Source: Candidatus Krumholzibacteriia bacterium (lineage in GTDB: Bacteria > Krumholzibacteriota > Krumholzibacteriia > LZORAL124-64-63). From it: 5,849 bases of DNA. The position numbers and the translations under genes were made by a program. Location of the stretch: assembly GCA_027056825.1 (NCBI GenBank), contig JALUJS010000037.1, positions 1 to 5,849 of the forward strand, given 5' to 3'. Below, piece after piece: positions 1 through 5,849 of the stretch. Under the pieces are notes generated by a model that worked only from the letters and a program-made list of their open reading frames with translations, searched no databases and was not told where the DNA came from. The stretch's first letter is position 1; every line of letters starts with the position of its first letter.

Positions 1-1221
1 GTGCTGATGACCGCGGCCCTGCTCCTGCTGATCCTGTCGGGCCGCGCGCGACCCGGTCTGCGGCAGGTGCCCGGTCGTCCGTCATGGCTGCTGTTGGGGG
101 TCTGGTTCGCGGCCGTCCTGCTTTCAGGTGTCGGATTGATTCTCGCGCCCGGTCCCGTGGACCCCGGCGCGGCCTGGCTGCGGTTCGGCAAGCAGGTGGT
201 CCAACTGCTGATCATGCTGGGTTTCACCGTGGGCGCCTTCGTGTGGGGGCGGCGCGCGGACGGGCTCCGCGACGCCGCCGGCTGGATCGTCGCCGGAGCC
301 CTGCTGCAGGCCGGCTACGGAGTGATGCAGGCGGCGGCCTATGGCGCCGATCCGGGGTGGTTCCGGGCGATCGAATCCGTGTTCACCTCCAATCCCTCCA
401 TCCTCTCGGGTTCCCGGGACCTCTACGTGGGCAACGCCATGCTGGCGGTTCCCCGGCTGCGGGGCACCATGTGCGAACCTCTCTACCTGGGGAACTTCCT
501 GCTTCTGGCTTTGCCCCTGGCCGCGGTGACGGGCTGGGCCCGCAGGTGGCGGCGCCTGGTCCAGGGGGTCCTGCTGATGCTGCTGGTGGCCACCTGGTCC
601 CGCGGCGCGTGGCTGGCGGGGCTGGCCGCCCTGGGCGTCTGGGGTTGGGTGGCGGTGCGCTGCGGTTGGCGGCCTACAGGACGGATCTGGCTCGCCGTGG
701 CCCTGGGGCTGGGGCTGGTCCTGGTTCCGGTGGTCTGGCTGGCTGGCGACCCGGGCCTGCTGGCGCGCAGGATGCTGCAGAGCTTTTCGGTGGCCGACTG
801 GTCCAACCTGACGCGGATCTACAGCATGCAGGCGGCCTGGCGCGCCTTCCTGCTGAGTCCGGTGGTCGGCGTGGGCTGGGGGCAGTTCGCCTGGCACTAT
901 CCTGCGCTCGCCGACCCCATGGGTCTGCAAAGCCAGTTCACCTGGCCGGTGGTCAACAACTTTCCCTTGCAGATCCTCTGCGAGACGGGCCTGCTGGGGT
1001 TCGCGGCCGGCGGAGCCTTCCTGTGGCGGGTGGGCGCCCGCTGGCGCGATGCCATGGCCTCGGCCACCGCCGGCCCGCTGGCGGCCGTCACTGCGGCGGC
1101 CGTGGGCATCGGCCTGCAATTGCTGACCTTTTCCCAGTACAACCTGCCCCATATCTGGGTGGCCCTGGGATTGCTGATGGCCGTGGTCGCCGGCCAGAAG
1201 GAGGATCATGGCGCCTCTTGA
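1..1221 (+). CDS. O-antigen ligase/polymerase family membrane protein (Wzy/WaaL-like), probably 5'-partial
   Basis: Likely polymerises or ligates lipid-linked glycan units on the outer face of the inner membrane. The 406 visible residues are mostly hydrophobic, with about ten membrane spans. Family-like motifs appear in order: RGTMCEPLYLGNFLL at 154-168, TWSRGAWLAGL at 198-208, an Arg-rich stretch leading to PVVGVGWGQFAWHYP at 287-301 (the periplasmic loop and Gly-x-Gly-x-x-x-F pattern of Wzy_C proteins), and VNNFPLQILCETGLLGF at 318-334. The frame is open from base 1, where a GTG could serve as start. However, the first residues look like the middle of a membrane helix, so the real start is probably upstream of the window. 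The end overlaps the next gene by 14 bases, which suggests translational coupling. Polymerase (Wzy) and ligase (WaaL) roles cannot be separated by sequence alone. The family call is fairly firm; the exact role is inference. Confidence 0.85.
   Translation: MLMTAALLLLILSGRARPGLRQVPGRPSWLLLGVWFAAVLLSGVGLILAPGPVDPGAAWLRFGKQVVQLLIMLGFTVGAFVWGRRADGLRDAAGWIVAGALLQAGYGVMQAAAYGADPGWFRAIESVFTSNPSILSGSRDLYVGNAMLAVPRLRGTMCEPLYLGNFLLLALPLAAVTGWARRWRRLVQGVLLMLLVATWSRGAWLAGLAALGVWGWVAVRCGWRPTGRIWLAVALGLGLVLVPVVWLAGDPGLLARRMLQSFSVADWSNLTRIYSMQAAWRAFLLSPVVGVGWGQFAWHYPALADPMGLQSQFTWPVVNNFPLQILCETGLLGFAAGGAFLWRVGARWRDAMASATAGPLAAVTAAAVGIGLQLLTFSQYNLPHIWVALGLLMAVVAGQKEDHGAS
1198..1204 (+). promoter_or_regulatory. 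Ribosome binding site for the GT4 gene
   Basis: AAGGAGG is a full Shine-Dalgarno match lying inside the 3' end of the preceding gene, three bases before the ATG at 1208. The spacing is short, but it is the best start signal in the area. It supports the ATG at 1208 over the in-frame GTG near codon 13, and hence the 14-base overlap with the upstream gene. Confidence 0.6.
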
Positions 1222-2386
1222 CGCACCCGGCCGTACCGCCCGCGTGGCCCTGGACGCCCTGCTGGTGGGGCCCGAGCCCACAGGCGTGGGGCGCAGCATC
1301 ATCGAACTGGTGCGGGCCCTGGCCGGACGGGACCGGGGGCTGGATTTCACGCTCCTGGTCACCCACCCCGAGCCCTTCGCCTTCCTGCGGGAGAACCCCG
1401 CATGGACGGTGCGGACCTGTCCCGGGGCCGCGGGGGGTGTGGTGCGCAAGGCCCTGTTCACCCAGCGGCGACTGCCCGGACTGTGCCGCGACCTGGGCCT
1501 TGATATCCTGCACAGCCTGCAGTTCATCGCCCCGCTGCGCAAGCCGTGCCGGAGCGTGGTCACCGTGCACGATCTGGCCTGGACGTCCCATCCGGGAATC
1601 CTCCAGACCACCCGCAGGATCTACTACGACCTGCTGGTGCCGCGGACCCTGGCCAGGGCCGATGCCATCGTGACCAACAGCGAGAGCACGGCCGAGGAGG
1701 TGCGCGGCTTCGCTCCCCGTTGCGCCCACCGGGTCTCGGTGACCCCCTTCGGGACCCCGTCCTGGGTGTGGGAGCAGGCCCGGGACGAGGCACAGGATGC
1801 CGGAGAGTCCGGAATTCCGTATTTTCTGTTCGTGGGCACGCTGGAGCCGCGCAAGAACCTGGAGCGGCTCCTGGCCGCCATGGAAGGCTTCTGGGCCGAC
1901 TGCGAAGCGGCGGGCCGGGATGCGGACACCGTGCCGCGCCTGTGGCTGGCCGGGGCCAAGGGCTGGAACGACAACCGGCTGCAGGCAATGATCGAGCGGT
2001 TGCAGGCCCGGGGCAGGGTGGAAACCCTGTCCTATTGCCCACCGGAGCGGCTTTGGGCCCTCTACCGCGGAAGCCGGGGACTGGTGTTCCCTTCCCTGCA
2101 GGAAGGCTTCGGATTTCCCATTCTGGAAGCCATGGCCGCCGGTTGCCCGGTGCTGACCTCCGGGCGCGGGGCCATGCGTGAAGTCGCCGGCCCCCACGCG
2201 GTGTTCGTGGATCCGGAGGATGTCCGGGACATCCGGCGGGGCCTGGGCGAACTGGCCTGGGACCAGGACGGCAACCGGCGCAGGATCGCGGGGGGACGGG
2301 AGCGGGCCCGGCAGTGGGACTGGGAGCGTACGGCCAGGACCACTTGTGAAGTGTACGCCAGGGTTCTGGCCCGGAATATCCCATAG
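1208..2386 (+). CDS. Glycosyltransferase family 4 (GT-B fold, retaining)
   Basis: A 392-residue soluble glycosyltransferase of normal GT4 length. It should transfer a sugar from a nucleotide donor to a lipid-linked glycan at the cytosolic face. The N-terminal acceptor domain shows the glycine-rich loop TGVGRS (25-30), VTVHDLAW (118-125) and IVTNSEST (154-161). The C-terminal donor domain starts at YFLFVGTLEPRKNL (205-218), a classic GT4 motif. It carries PSLQEGFGFPILEAMAAG (295-312), with the E-x7-E pair at E299 and E307 that in this family contacts the donor nucleotide-sugar, followed by PVLTSGRGAMREVAG (314-328). The family resembles mannosyl/rhamnosyl transferases of O-antigen and capsule clusters, but donor and acceptor cannot be read from the sequence. 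It overlaps the upstream polymerase/ligase gene and is followed by a 151-base gap. Family call is very sure; substrate unknown. Confidence 0.94.
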   Translation: MAPLDAPGRTARVALDALLVGPEPTGVGRSIIELVRALAGRDRGLDFTLLVTHPEPFAFLRENPAWTVRTCPGAAGGVVRKALFTQRRLPGLCRDLGLDILHSLQFIAPLRKPCRSVVTVHDLAWTSHPGILQTTRRIYYDLLVPRTLARADAIVTNSESTAEEVRGFAPRCAHRVSVTPFGTPSWVWEQARDEAQDAGESGIPYFLFVGTLEPRKNLERLLAAMEGFWADCEAAGRDADTVPRLWLAGAKGWNDNRLQAMIERLQARGRVETLSYCPPERLWALYRGSRGLVFPSLQEGFGFPILEAMAAGCPVLTSGRGAMREVAGPHAVFVDPEDVRDIRRGLGELAWDQDGNRRRIAGGRERARQWDWERTARTTCEVYARVLARNIP

Positions 2387-2537
2387 CCTGGCGGGACCGC
2401 ATGGCCATCCAATAATCCGGGTTCATCCGGGCTGGACGGGAAGATTTTTTGATTGCCCGCCTTCGGGATATGGAATACCTTGACCGGGTTACCGAAGACC
2501 GGAGCATGGCGGGCCGGCATGTGATCAGGGAGGATGC
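2387..2537 (+). promoter_or_regulatory. Intergenic gap with weak sigma70-like promoter candidate
   Basis: This is the only sizeable non-coding stretch, and it is visibly richer in A/T than its surroundings. A candidate promoter is TTGATT (2449-2454), 16 bases, then TGGAAT (2471-2476). Each hexamer matches the consensus at four of six positions. A better -35-like TTGACC at 2480-2485 has no good partner downstream. Two copies of ATCCGGG (2415-2421 and 2425-2431) lie ten bases apart, just upstream of the candidate -35. A T-run at 2445-2450 lacks a convincing stem in front of it, so I do not call a terminator. The promoter is an inference from weak motifs. Confidence 0.3.
2527..2533 (+). promoter_or_regulatory. 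Ribosome binding site that selects the GTG start of the WecA-like gene
   Basis: AGGGAGG lies four bases before the GTG at 2538. An ATG at 2534 directly abuts this site but is in a different frame, which yields only a short arginine-rich peptide. The GTG keeps the first membrane helix and the conserved N-terminal segment of the enzyme, so it is the better start. Confidence 0.6.
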
Positions 2538-3794
2538 GTGGATCTCGGCATTGTGGCAGTTCTGGGCTTTGCCGCGGCATTTCTCATGTCGTGGCTGGTG
2601 CAACCCCATTTCCGCAACCTGGGTTTCCTGACCGACATCGTCGATCATCCGGGCTACCGCCGTCCCCACCGCGAGCCCGTGCCGCGCACCGGCGGCATGG
2701 CCATCTTCATCAGTTTTTTCTGCGCCCTGTTCTTCCTCGAGAACGTCATTCTGCACACCGAGCTGCCCTGGTCCTGGCTGGGCATCCTCATCGGAGCCGG
2801 GTTGGCGATTCTCGCGTTGGGGGTCGGTGACGACCGCTTCGGGATCCACGCCGAGAAGAAGCTCTACGGCCAGATCATCATCATCCTGTTCCTGATGATT
2901 TTCGGTCAGCGCATGGACACGGTGACGCTGCCCGGCCTGGGCTCCTTTGCCCTGGGCGGCTGGGCCTGGCCGTTCACCATGTTCTGGTACCTGGGTTTCA
3001 TCAACTCCATGAATCTCATCGACGGCCTCGACGGCCTGGCCAGCGGGATAAGCATCCTGGCCGGTCTGGCCCTGGTGGGTGTCGCCTTGGCGGTGGGTGA
3101 CCTCTATTCCACCCTCTTCGCCGGTACCCTGTCCGGCGCCACCCTGGCCTTCCTGTACTGGAACATTTCCAGCCGCAAGATCTTCCTGGGGGACTCCGGC
3201 AGCATGTGGATGGGCCTGATGCTGGCCAGCCTCATGCTGAACATCAGCCAGAAGATGGGGGTGAGCCTGCCCGTCCTGCTGGCGCCCATGATCGTTCCCA
3301 TCTGGGACACCGGCACCACCATCCTGCGCCGCTACCGGCGTCGCACCTCGATCTTCCTGGCCGACGACTTCCACCTGCACCACCGCCTGCTGCGGCTGGG
3401 TTTCACCCCGCGCAGCGCCGTGTTCCACCTGCTGCTGGTGACGGCGGGGTCGATTCTCTTTTCCCTGAGCGATTTCCTGGGCCTGGCCTGGTTGGGGCTG
3501 CCCGCCCTGGGCGCCTGGATGCTGGCCGCCCAGCTGAGCGCCATGCGGCACCTGGAGAATCGGCAGCGGGGGCTGGACCTCTTCTCGGAACTGTCCTACG
3601 CCCTGGGCCTCAACGACCGGCTGGATATCCTGACCGACCAGGTGGGCCGCAACGTGGCCGACATCATCGACCTTCAGGCCGAGCGCCAGAAGGCCGGCCT
3701 GGAGGGCGACCTGCCCCGTGAAGGCACCACCGATTCCCAGGCCTTGGTGCATCCTCTGCCCGAGGTCCTGCCTCCCGATTCCGAAGACGGCTGA
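2538..3794 (+). CDS. WecA/TagO-type undecaprenyl-phosphate sugar-1-phosphate transferase
   Basis: A 418-residue polytopic membrane enzyme of the MraY/WecA superfamily. These enzymes transfer a HexNAc-1-phosphate (GlcNAc in WecA and TagO) from UDP-sugar to undecaprenyl phosphate, which begins lipid-linked glycan synthesis at the cytosolic side of the inner membrane. Visible family motifs are PRTGGMA (49-55), the Mg-binding Asp pair in GVGDDRFG (95-102; D98, D99), FINSMNLIDGLDGLASG (154-170) with N159, D162 and D165, FLGDSGSMWMG (216-226; D219), PIWDT (254-258), and HLHHRLLRLGF (279-289), which matches the His-rich loop typical of WecA-type rather than MraY enzymes. About ten or eleven hydrophobic segments end near residue 335. 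A hydrophilic tail of about 80 residues follows. The GTG start has a good Shine-Dalgarno. The stop is three bases before the methyltransferase gene, which indicates an operon. The sugar specificity is not provable from sequence. Confidence 0.93.
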   Translation: MDLGIVAVLGFAAAFLMSWLVQPHFRNLGFLTDIVDHPGYRRPHREPVPRTGGMAIFISFFCALFFLENVILHTELPWSWLGILIGAGLAILALGVGDDRFGIHAEKKLYGQIIIILFLMIFGQRMDTVTLPGLGSFALGGWAWPFTMFWYLGFINSMNLIDGLDGLASGISILAGLALVGVALAVGDLYSTLFAGTLSGATLAFLYWNISSRKIFLGDSGSMWMGLMLASLMLNISQKMGVSLPVLLAPMIVPIWDTGTTILRRYRRRTSIFLADDFHLHHRLLRLGFTPRSAVFHLLLVTAGSILFSLSDFLGLAWLGLPALGAWMLAAQLSAMRHLENRQRGLDLFSELSYALGLNDRLDILTDQVGRNVADIIDLQAERQKAGLEGDLPREGTTDSQALVHPLPEVLPPDSEDG

Positions 3795-3797
3795 CCC

Positions 3798-4469
3798 ATG
3801 CCTTTCGATCCCCTTCCGGCGCCCCTGGCCGGCGACCTCGAGCGGCTGCGCCGCGGTGGTCCGGCCGTAGCCATCGATCTGGGCTGCGGGGATTCCGATC
3901 TCGCGGCCAGGCTCTCCGGCGGTTCCCTCGCCATGTGGGGCCTCGACCGCACCGGGGTCGAGATGGGGGGCACAGCCTCTGTCATCGCCGACGTGCGGCT
4001 GCTGCCGGTGCGACCCGGATCGGTGGATCTCCTGCTGGCTGCCAACCTGGTGCGCCATCTGCTGCCGATGAACCCTGACGCCGGCTTCCTGGAACACTGG
4101 CTGGCGGTCCTGCGGCCCGGAGGCGTCCTGTACATCCTGGAGGACATGCCGGACCTTTCCACCCCCGCCCGACGCAACTATCATGGCCTGCAGTCCTTCC
4201 TGGCCCGCGTGTGCGGACCGCGGCGGGGCCCCTTGCTGGCGGAGGAGGCGTTCCAGGAATTGGTTCAGGAAAACCTGCCGGAGGTCGAAATCCTCGGCGG
4301 GCGCGCCATCAACGTGCTGCGGCCGGACCACCGGGCCGTCCGGGACATGCTGCGCGGCCGGGGACAGACCCCCACGGGAGAGGCAAAGCGTCTGCTGCGG
4401 GCGATCACCCGGCACGGCCTCGATTACGGCGATTACTGGTGGGCGCGCCTGCGCCCGCGGGAGGATTGA
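3798..4469 (+). CDS. Class I SAM-dependent methyltransferase (Methyltransf_11-like)
   Basis: A 223-residue soluble protein with the Rossmann-type methyltransferase pattern. Motif I is VAIDLGCGDSDLAARL (24-39), the SAM-binding glycine loop. An acidic residue at the end of strand 2 lies in WGLDRTG (D50). IADVRLLPVRPGSVDLLLAAN (63-83) gives the motif II region followed by the strand-4 Asp. LAVLRPGGVLYILEDMP (102-118) is the usual post-motif strand with the RPGG turn. The C-terminal third, ending in LDYGDYWWARLRP, is rich in Arg and aromatic residues and I cannot assign it to a substrate. The gene starts three bases after the WecA-like stop with no strong Shine-Dalgarno, so it is probably translated by coupling. 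It ends two bases before the next start. Methylation of a sugar or glycan end is suggested by the neighbours; a small-molecule or protein target is equally possible. Confidence 0.87.
   Translation: MPFDPLPAPLAGDLERLRRGGPAVAIDLGCGDSDLAARLSGGSLAMWGLDRTGVEMGGTASVIADVRLLPVRPGSVDLLLAANLVRHLLPMNPDAGFLEHWLAVLRPGGVLYILEDMPDLSTPARRNYHGLQSFLARVCGPRRGPLLAEEAFQELVQENLPEVEILGGRAINVLRPDHRAVRDMLRGRGQTPTGEAKRLLRAITRHGLDYGDYWWARLRPRED
4459..4464 (+). promoter_or_regulatory. Ribosome binding site for the deacetylase-like frame
   Basis: GGGAGG sits seven bases before the ATG at 4472, near-ideal spacing, and lies inside the last codons of the methyltransferase gene. It supports the ATG at 4472 over a second in-frame ATG four codons later. 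Confidence 0.6.
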
Positions 4470-4471
4470 TC

Positions 4472-5849
4472 ATGACCCGGAGGATGTCCCTTGCCGGATG
4501 GCTGGTCCTGGCTGCGGCCTTCTGCCTGCTGGCCGCTGGCTTCCTGCTGCAGGGGGAACCCTCCCTGGTGGACTGGCGCTCTGTGCGGGCCGTGGCCATC
4601 GAGAGCGATGACTGGGGGCTGGCCGGGTTCGTCCCCGACGCCGTCGCCCTGGAGGGGCTGGACCGCGAGGCATTGCACCCGGGGCCCTTTCCCGCCGTCT
4701 ACTGGGGCTCCACCCTGGAAGGCGCCGCCACGGTGGATGCATTGGCGGACCTGCTGGCCTCGGTCCGGGGGCGCGACGGCCTGCCGGCGGTGCTGCAGCC
4801 CAACTACGTCCTGGCCTCCCTTTCCTGGGAGGGGCCCGAGGGCGCGGAAACCTGGCGCCGCCGGCTGTGGCCCCAATTGCCCCCGCGTTACGGGCGCCCG
4901 GGCCTGCGGGAGGCCGTCCAGAGGGCCGTGGCCAAAGGCGTCTGGCGACCGGAATACCACGCCCTCTACCATTACGACCCCCTCCGGCGCCGGCAGGCGG
5001 TGTCCGCCGGCGGAGTCGCCGCCGAGGCCGCCCGGCGGGGCGTGCTGGTTTTTCCGGGCAGCCAGGGGGCATGGGAGTTGTCCCCGACCCGGCCCCTGGA
5101 TGCCCTGGCGGAGGAACTTGACCTGGGGCTTGCGGCTTTCAAGGCCGCCTTCGGCAGGATGCCGGGGTCCATGATCGCCCCGGACTACACCTGGGACGCG
5201 CGGATCGAGACCCTCTGGCTGTCCCGGGGCCTGCGCGTGATCCAGGCCAAGCGGGAGCAGCGCTTCGCGGGCCGGGAGTGGAACCAGGTGACTCGGGTGC
5301 GCAAGGTCCTGCAGCAGAGGTGGGAGCGCCTGGTGCACCGGGACCGCGTCTACCTGGAGCGCAACTGCCGGTTCGAACCGGTCCAGTCCGCCGATCCCCG
5401 GGGCGTGGCCACTGCGTGCCTGGCCGAGGTCCGGCGGGCCTGGACCAGGGGAGAACCGGCCATCGTCGAGGCCCACCGGGTCAATTTCGTCCACACCGAT
5501 CCCACAGTGGTCCGGACGGGTCTGGAAACGCTGCAAAACCTCCTGTCCGGGGTCGCCGCGTCGCCCGAGGGGCCTCCGCTGTTCCTGGTGGACGCCGAAA
5601 CCGCCTCGCGCGTGCTGGACATCACCCTGACCTCCCGCAACAAGAACGACGAATCCCCGGTGCCCATGTGCGGCGTGCCCTACCGCGCCGTGCAGGGATA
5701 CATCGCCCGGCTGCTGGAGCACGGCTACAAGGTGGCCGTCTGCGACCAGGTGGAGGACCCTGCCAAGGCCAAGGGGCTGGTCAAGCGCGAGGTGGTGCGG
5801 GTGATCACGCCCGGCATGATCGTTGAAAACGAGGTTTTGAACGAGAAGG
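4472..5849 (+). CDS. Polysaccharide-deacetylase-like protein fused in frame to MutS domain I (3'-partial, suspected chimera)
   Basis: An open frame of 459 codons that runs off the window without a stop. Residues 7-27 are a hydrophobic signal-anchor after MTRR, so the body should face the periplasm. Residues 38 to about 373 look like a divergent polysaccharide deacetylase (CE4/NodB-related). VAIESDDWG (41-49) holds the Asp pair (D46, D47). EYHALYHYD (161-169) holds an H-x3-H pair (H163, H167). Together these would form the Asp-His-His metal site. APDYTWDARIETLWLSRGL (236-254) and IVEAHRVNFV (331-340, H335) match later conserved blocks. PPLFLVDAE (368-376) looks like the closing strand of that family. 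From T377 onward the protein is unmistakably MutS instead. The deacetylase would act on exported glycan, fitting its place in the polysaccharide operon. The start has a strong Shine-Dalgarno two bases after the previous stop. The deacetylase call is moderate to good. Whether the continuous frame exists in the organism is doubtful. Confidence 0.8.
   Translation, partial: MTRRMSLAGWLVLAAAFCLLAAGFLLQGEPSLVDWRSVRAVAIESDDWGLAGFVPDAVALEGLDREALHPGPFPAVYWGSTLEGAATVDALADLLASVRGRDGLPAVLQPNYVLASLSWEGPEGAETWRRRLWPQLPPRYGRPGLREAVQRAVAKGVWRPEYHALYHYDPLRRRQAVSAGGVAAEAARRGVLVFPGSQGAWELSPTRPLDALAEELDLGLAAFKAAFGRMPGSMIAPDYTWDARIETLWLSRGLRVIQAKREQRFAGREWNQVTRVRKVLQQRWERLVHRDRVYLERNCRFEPVQSADPRGVATACLAEVRRAWTRGEPAIVEAHRVNFVHTDPTVVRTGLETLQNLLSGVAASPEGPPLFLVDAETASRVLDITLTSRNKNDESPVPMCGVPYRAVQGYIARLLEHGYKVAVCDQVEDPAKAKGLVKREVVRVITPGMIVENEVLNEK
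5591..5849 (+). other. mutS: MutS mismatch-repair protein, domain I fragment (N-terminus missing, cut at window end)
   Basis: Residues 374-459 of the fused frame encode the mismatch-recognition domain of MutS. Diagnostic stretches are TASRVLDITLTSRNKND (377-393), PVPMCGVPYRAVQGYIARLL (396-415), YKVAVCDQVEDPAKAKGLV (419-437) and KREVVRVITPGMIV (438-451). Compared with E. coli MutS, the piece begins at about residue 43 or 44. The preceding segment with the Gly-Asp-Phe-Tyr-Glu motif, whose Phe stacks on the mismatched base, is replaced by deacetylase sequence. No start codon or ribosome binding site of its own is apparent at the junction. The remaining roughly 770 residues of a normal MutS (connector, lever, clamp, ATPase) would lie beyond the window. 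The good conservation suggests it derives from a recently functional mutS. The identity of the fragment is very sure. Confidence 0.92.

Noticed and set aside
84..1673. Alternative + strand open frame of 529 codons overlapping the first two genes
   Set aside because: The translation is Arg/Gly/Pro/Ala-rich low-complexity sequence with no domain, whereas the overlapping frames carry Wzy_C and GT4 motifs. It is a GC-driven shadow.
2425..2450. Possible Rho-independent terminator after the GT4 gene, with a T-run at 2445-2450
   Set aside because: No GC stem of useful length can be paired directly ahead of the T-run; only three-base-pair stems are possible.
2434..2456. Possible sigma54 promoter (GG ... 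GC elements near the T-run)
   Set aside because: The spacing between the GG and GC elements is 14 or 19 bases instead of the required 10.
2449..2631. Possible small 60-residue protein in the intergenic gap starting at TTG
   Set aside because: It has a weak start without a Shine-Dalgarno, overlaps the WecA-like gene start in another frame, and shows no recognisable features.
1560..4415. Very long open frame on the - strand (951 codons) across three genes
   Set aside because: It is rich in Gln, Gly, His, Arg and Pro with no recognisable motif. It lies opposite three genes with clear family motifs. High GC codon bias in the + strand genes removes stops from the antisense frame, which explains it.
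4433..5722. Long open frames on the - strand and on + strand alternative frames opposite the deacetylase/MutS frame
   Set aside because: Their translations lack motifs and have skewed composition. The frame from 4472 carries two recognisable families and a good ribosome binding site.
5591..5849. Possibility that the MutS-like end is a separate gene with its own start
   Set aside because: There is no start codon with a ribosome binding site at the junction. The first in-frame ATG lies inside the conserved domain (codon 399), and the MutS homology begins upstream of it in the same frame as the deacetylase.

Overview
This is a 5849-base window with high GC content and dense coding, all of it on the + strand. 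It has the look of a bacterial cell-surface polysaccharide locus (O-antigen, capsule or exopolysaccharide). Both ends cut through genes, so this is a fragment of a larger locus or a short contig. The short MutS piece at the right end resembles Desulfobacterota/deltaproteobacterial MutS proteins as I remember them. That is a weak hint about the host, and if the right end is chimeric it may say nothing about the other genes.

Layout. Positions 1-1221 hold a multi-pass membrane protein of the O-antigen ligase/polymerase (Wzy_C) type, probably lacking its true N-terminus. It overlaps by 14 bases a GT4-family cytosolic glycosyltransferase (1208-2386). A 151-base gap with a weak promoter candidate follows. 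Next come a WecA/TagO-type polyprenyl-phosphate sugar-1-phosphate transferase (2538-3794), a small class I SAM-dependent methyltransferase (3798-4469), and an open frame from 4472 that runs off the right end. The last three genes are separated by 3 and 2 bases and are probably one transcript.

How they fit together. The WecA-like enzyme would load the first sugar phosphate onto the undecaprenyl carrier at the inner face of the membrane. The GT4 enzyme would extend the lipid-linked glycan. The Wzy/WaaL-like protein would polymerise or ligate it on the outer face. The membrane-anchored CE4-like deacetylase and the methyltransferase could modify the glycan. The sugar identities cannot be read from the sequence.

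The one striking feature is in the last frame. It starts as an almost complete membrane-anchored polysaccharide-deacetylase-like protein (about residues 1-373). Near position 5591, without a stop or frame change, it becomes domain I of the DNA mismatch-repair protein MutS (about residues 377-459, continuing off the end). The MutS part lacks its first 40 or so residues, including the Phe-Tyr-Glu motif that reads mismatches. The junction lies at a short Asp-Ala-Glu stretch that plausibly exists in both parent proteins, only about 260 bases from the end of the window. I think an assembly chimera or a deletion-type rearrangement is more likely than a new functional fusion. I saw no CRISPR array, RNA gene, insertion sequence or convincing terminator.
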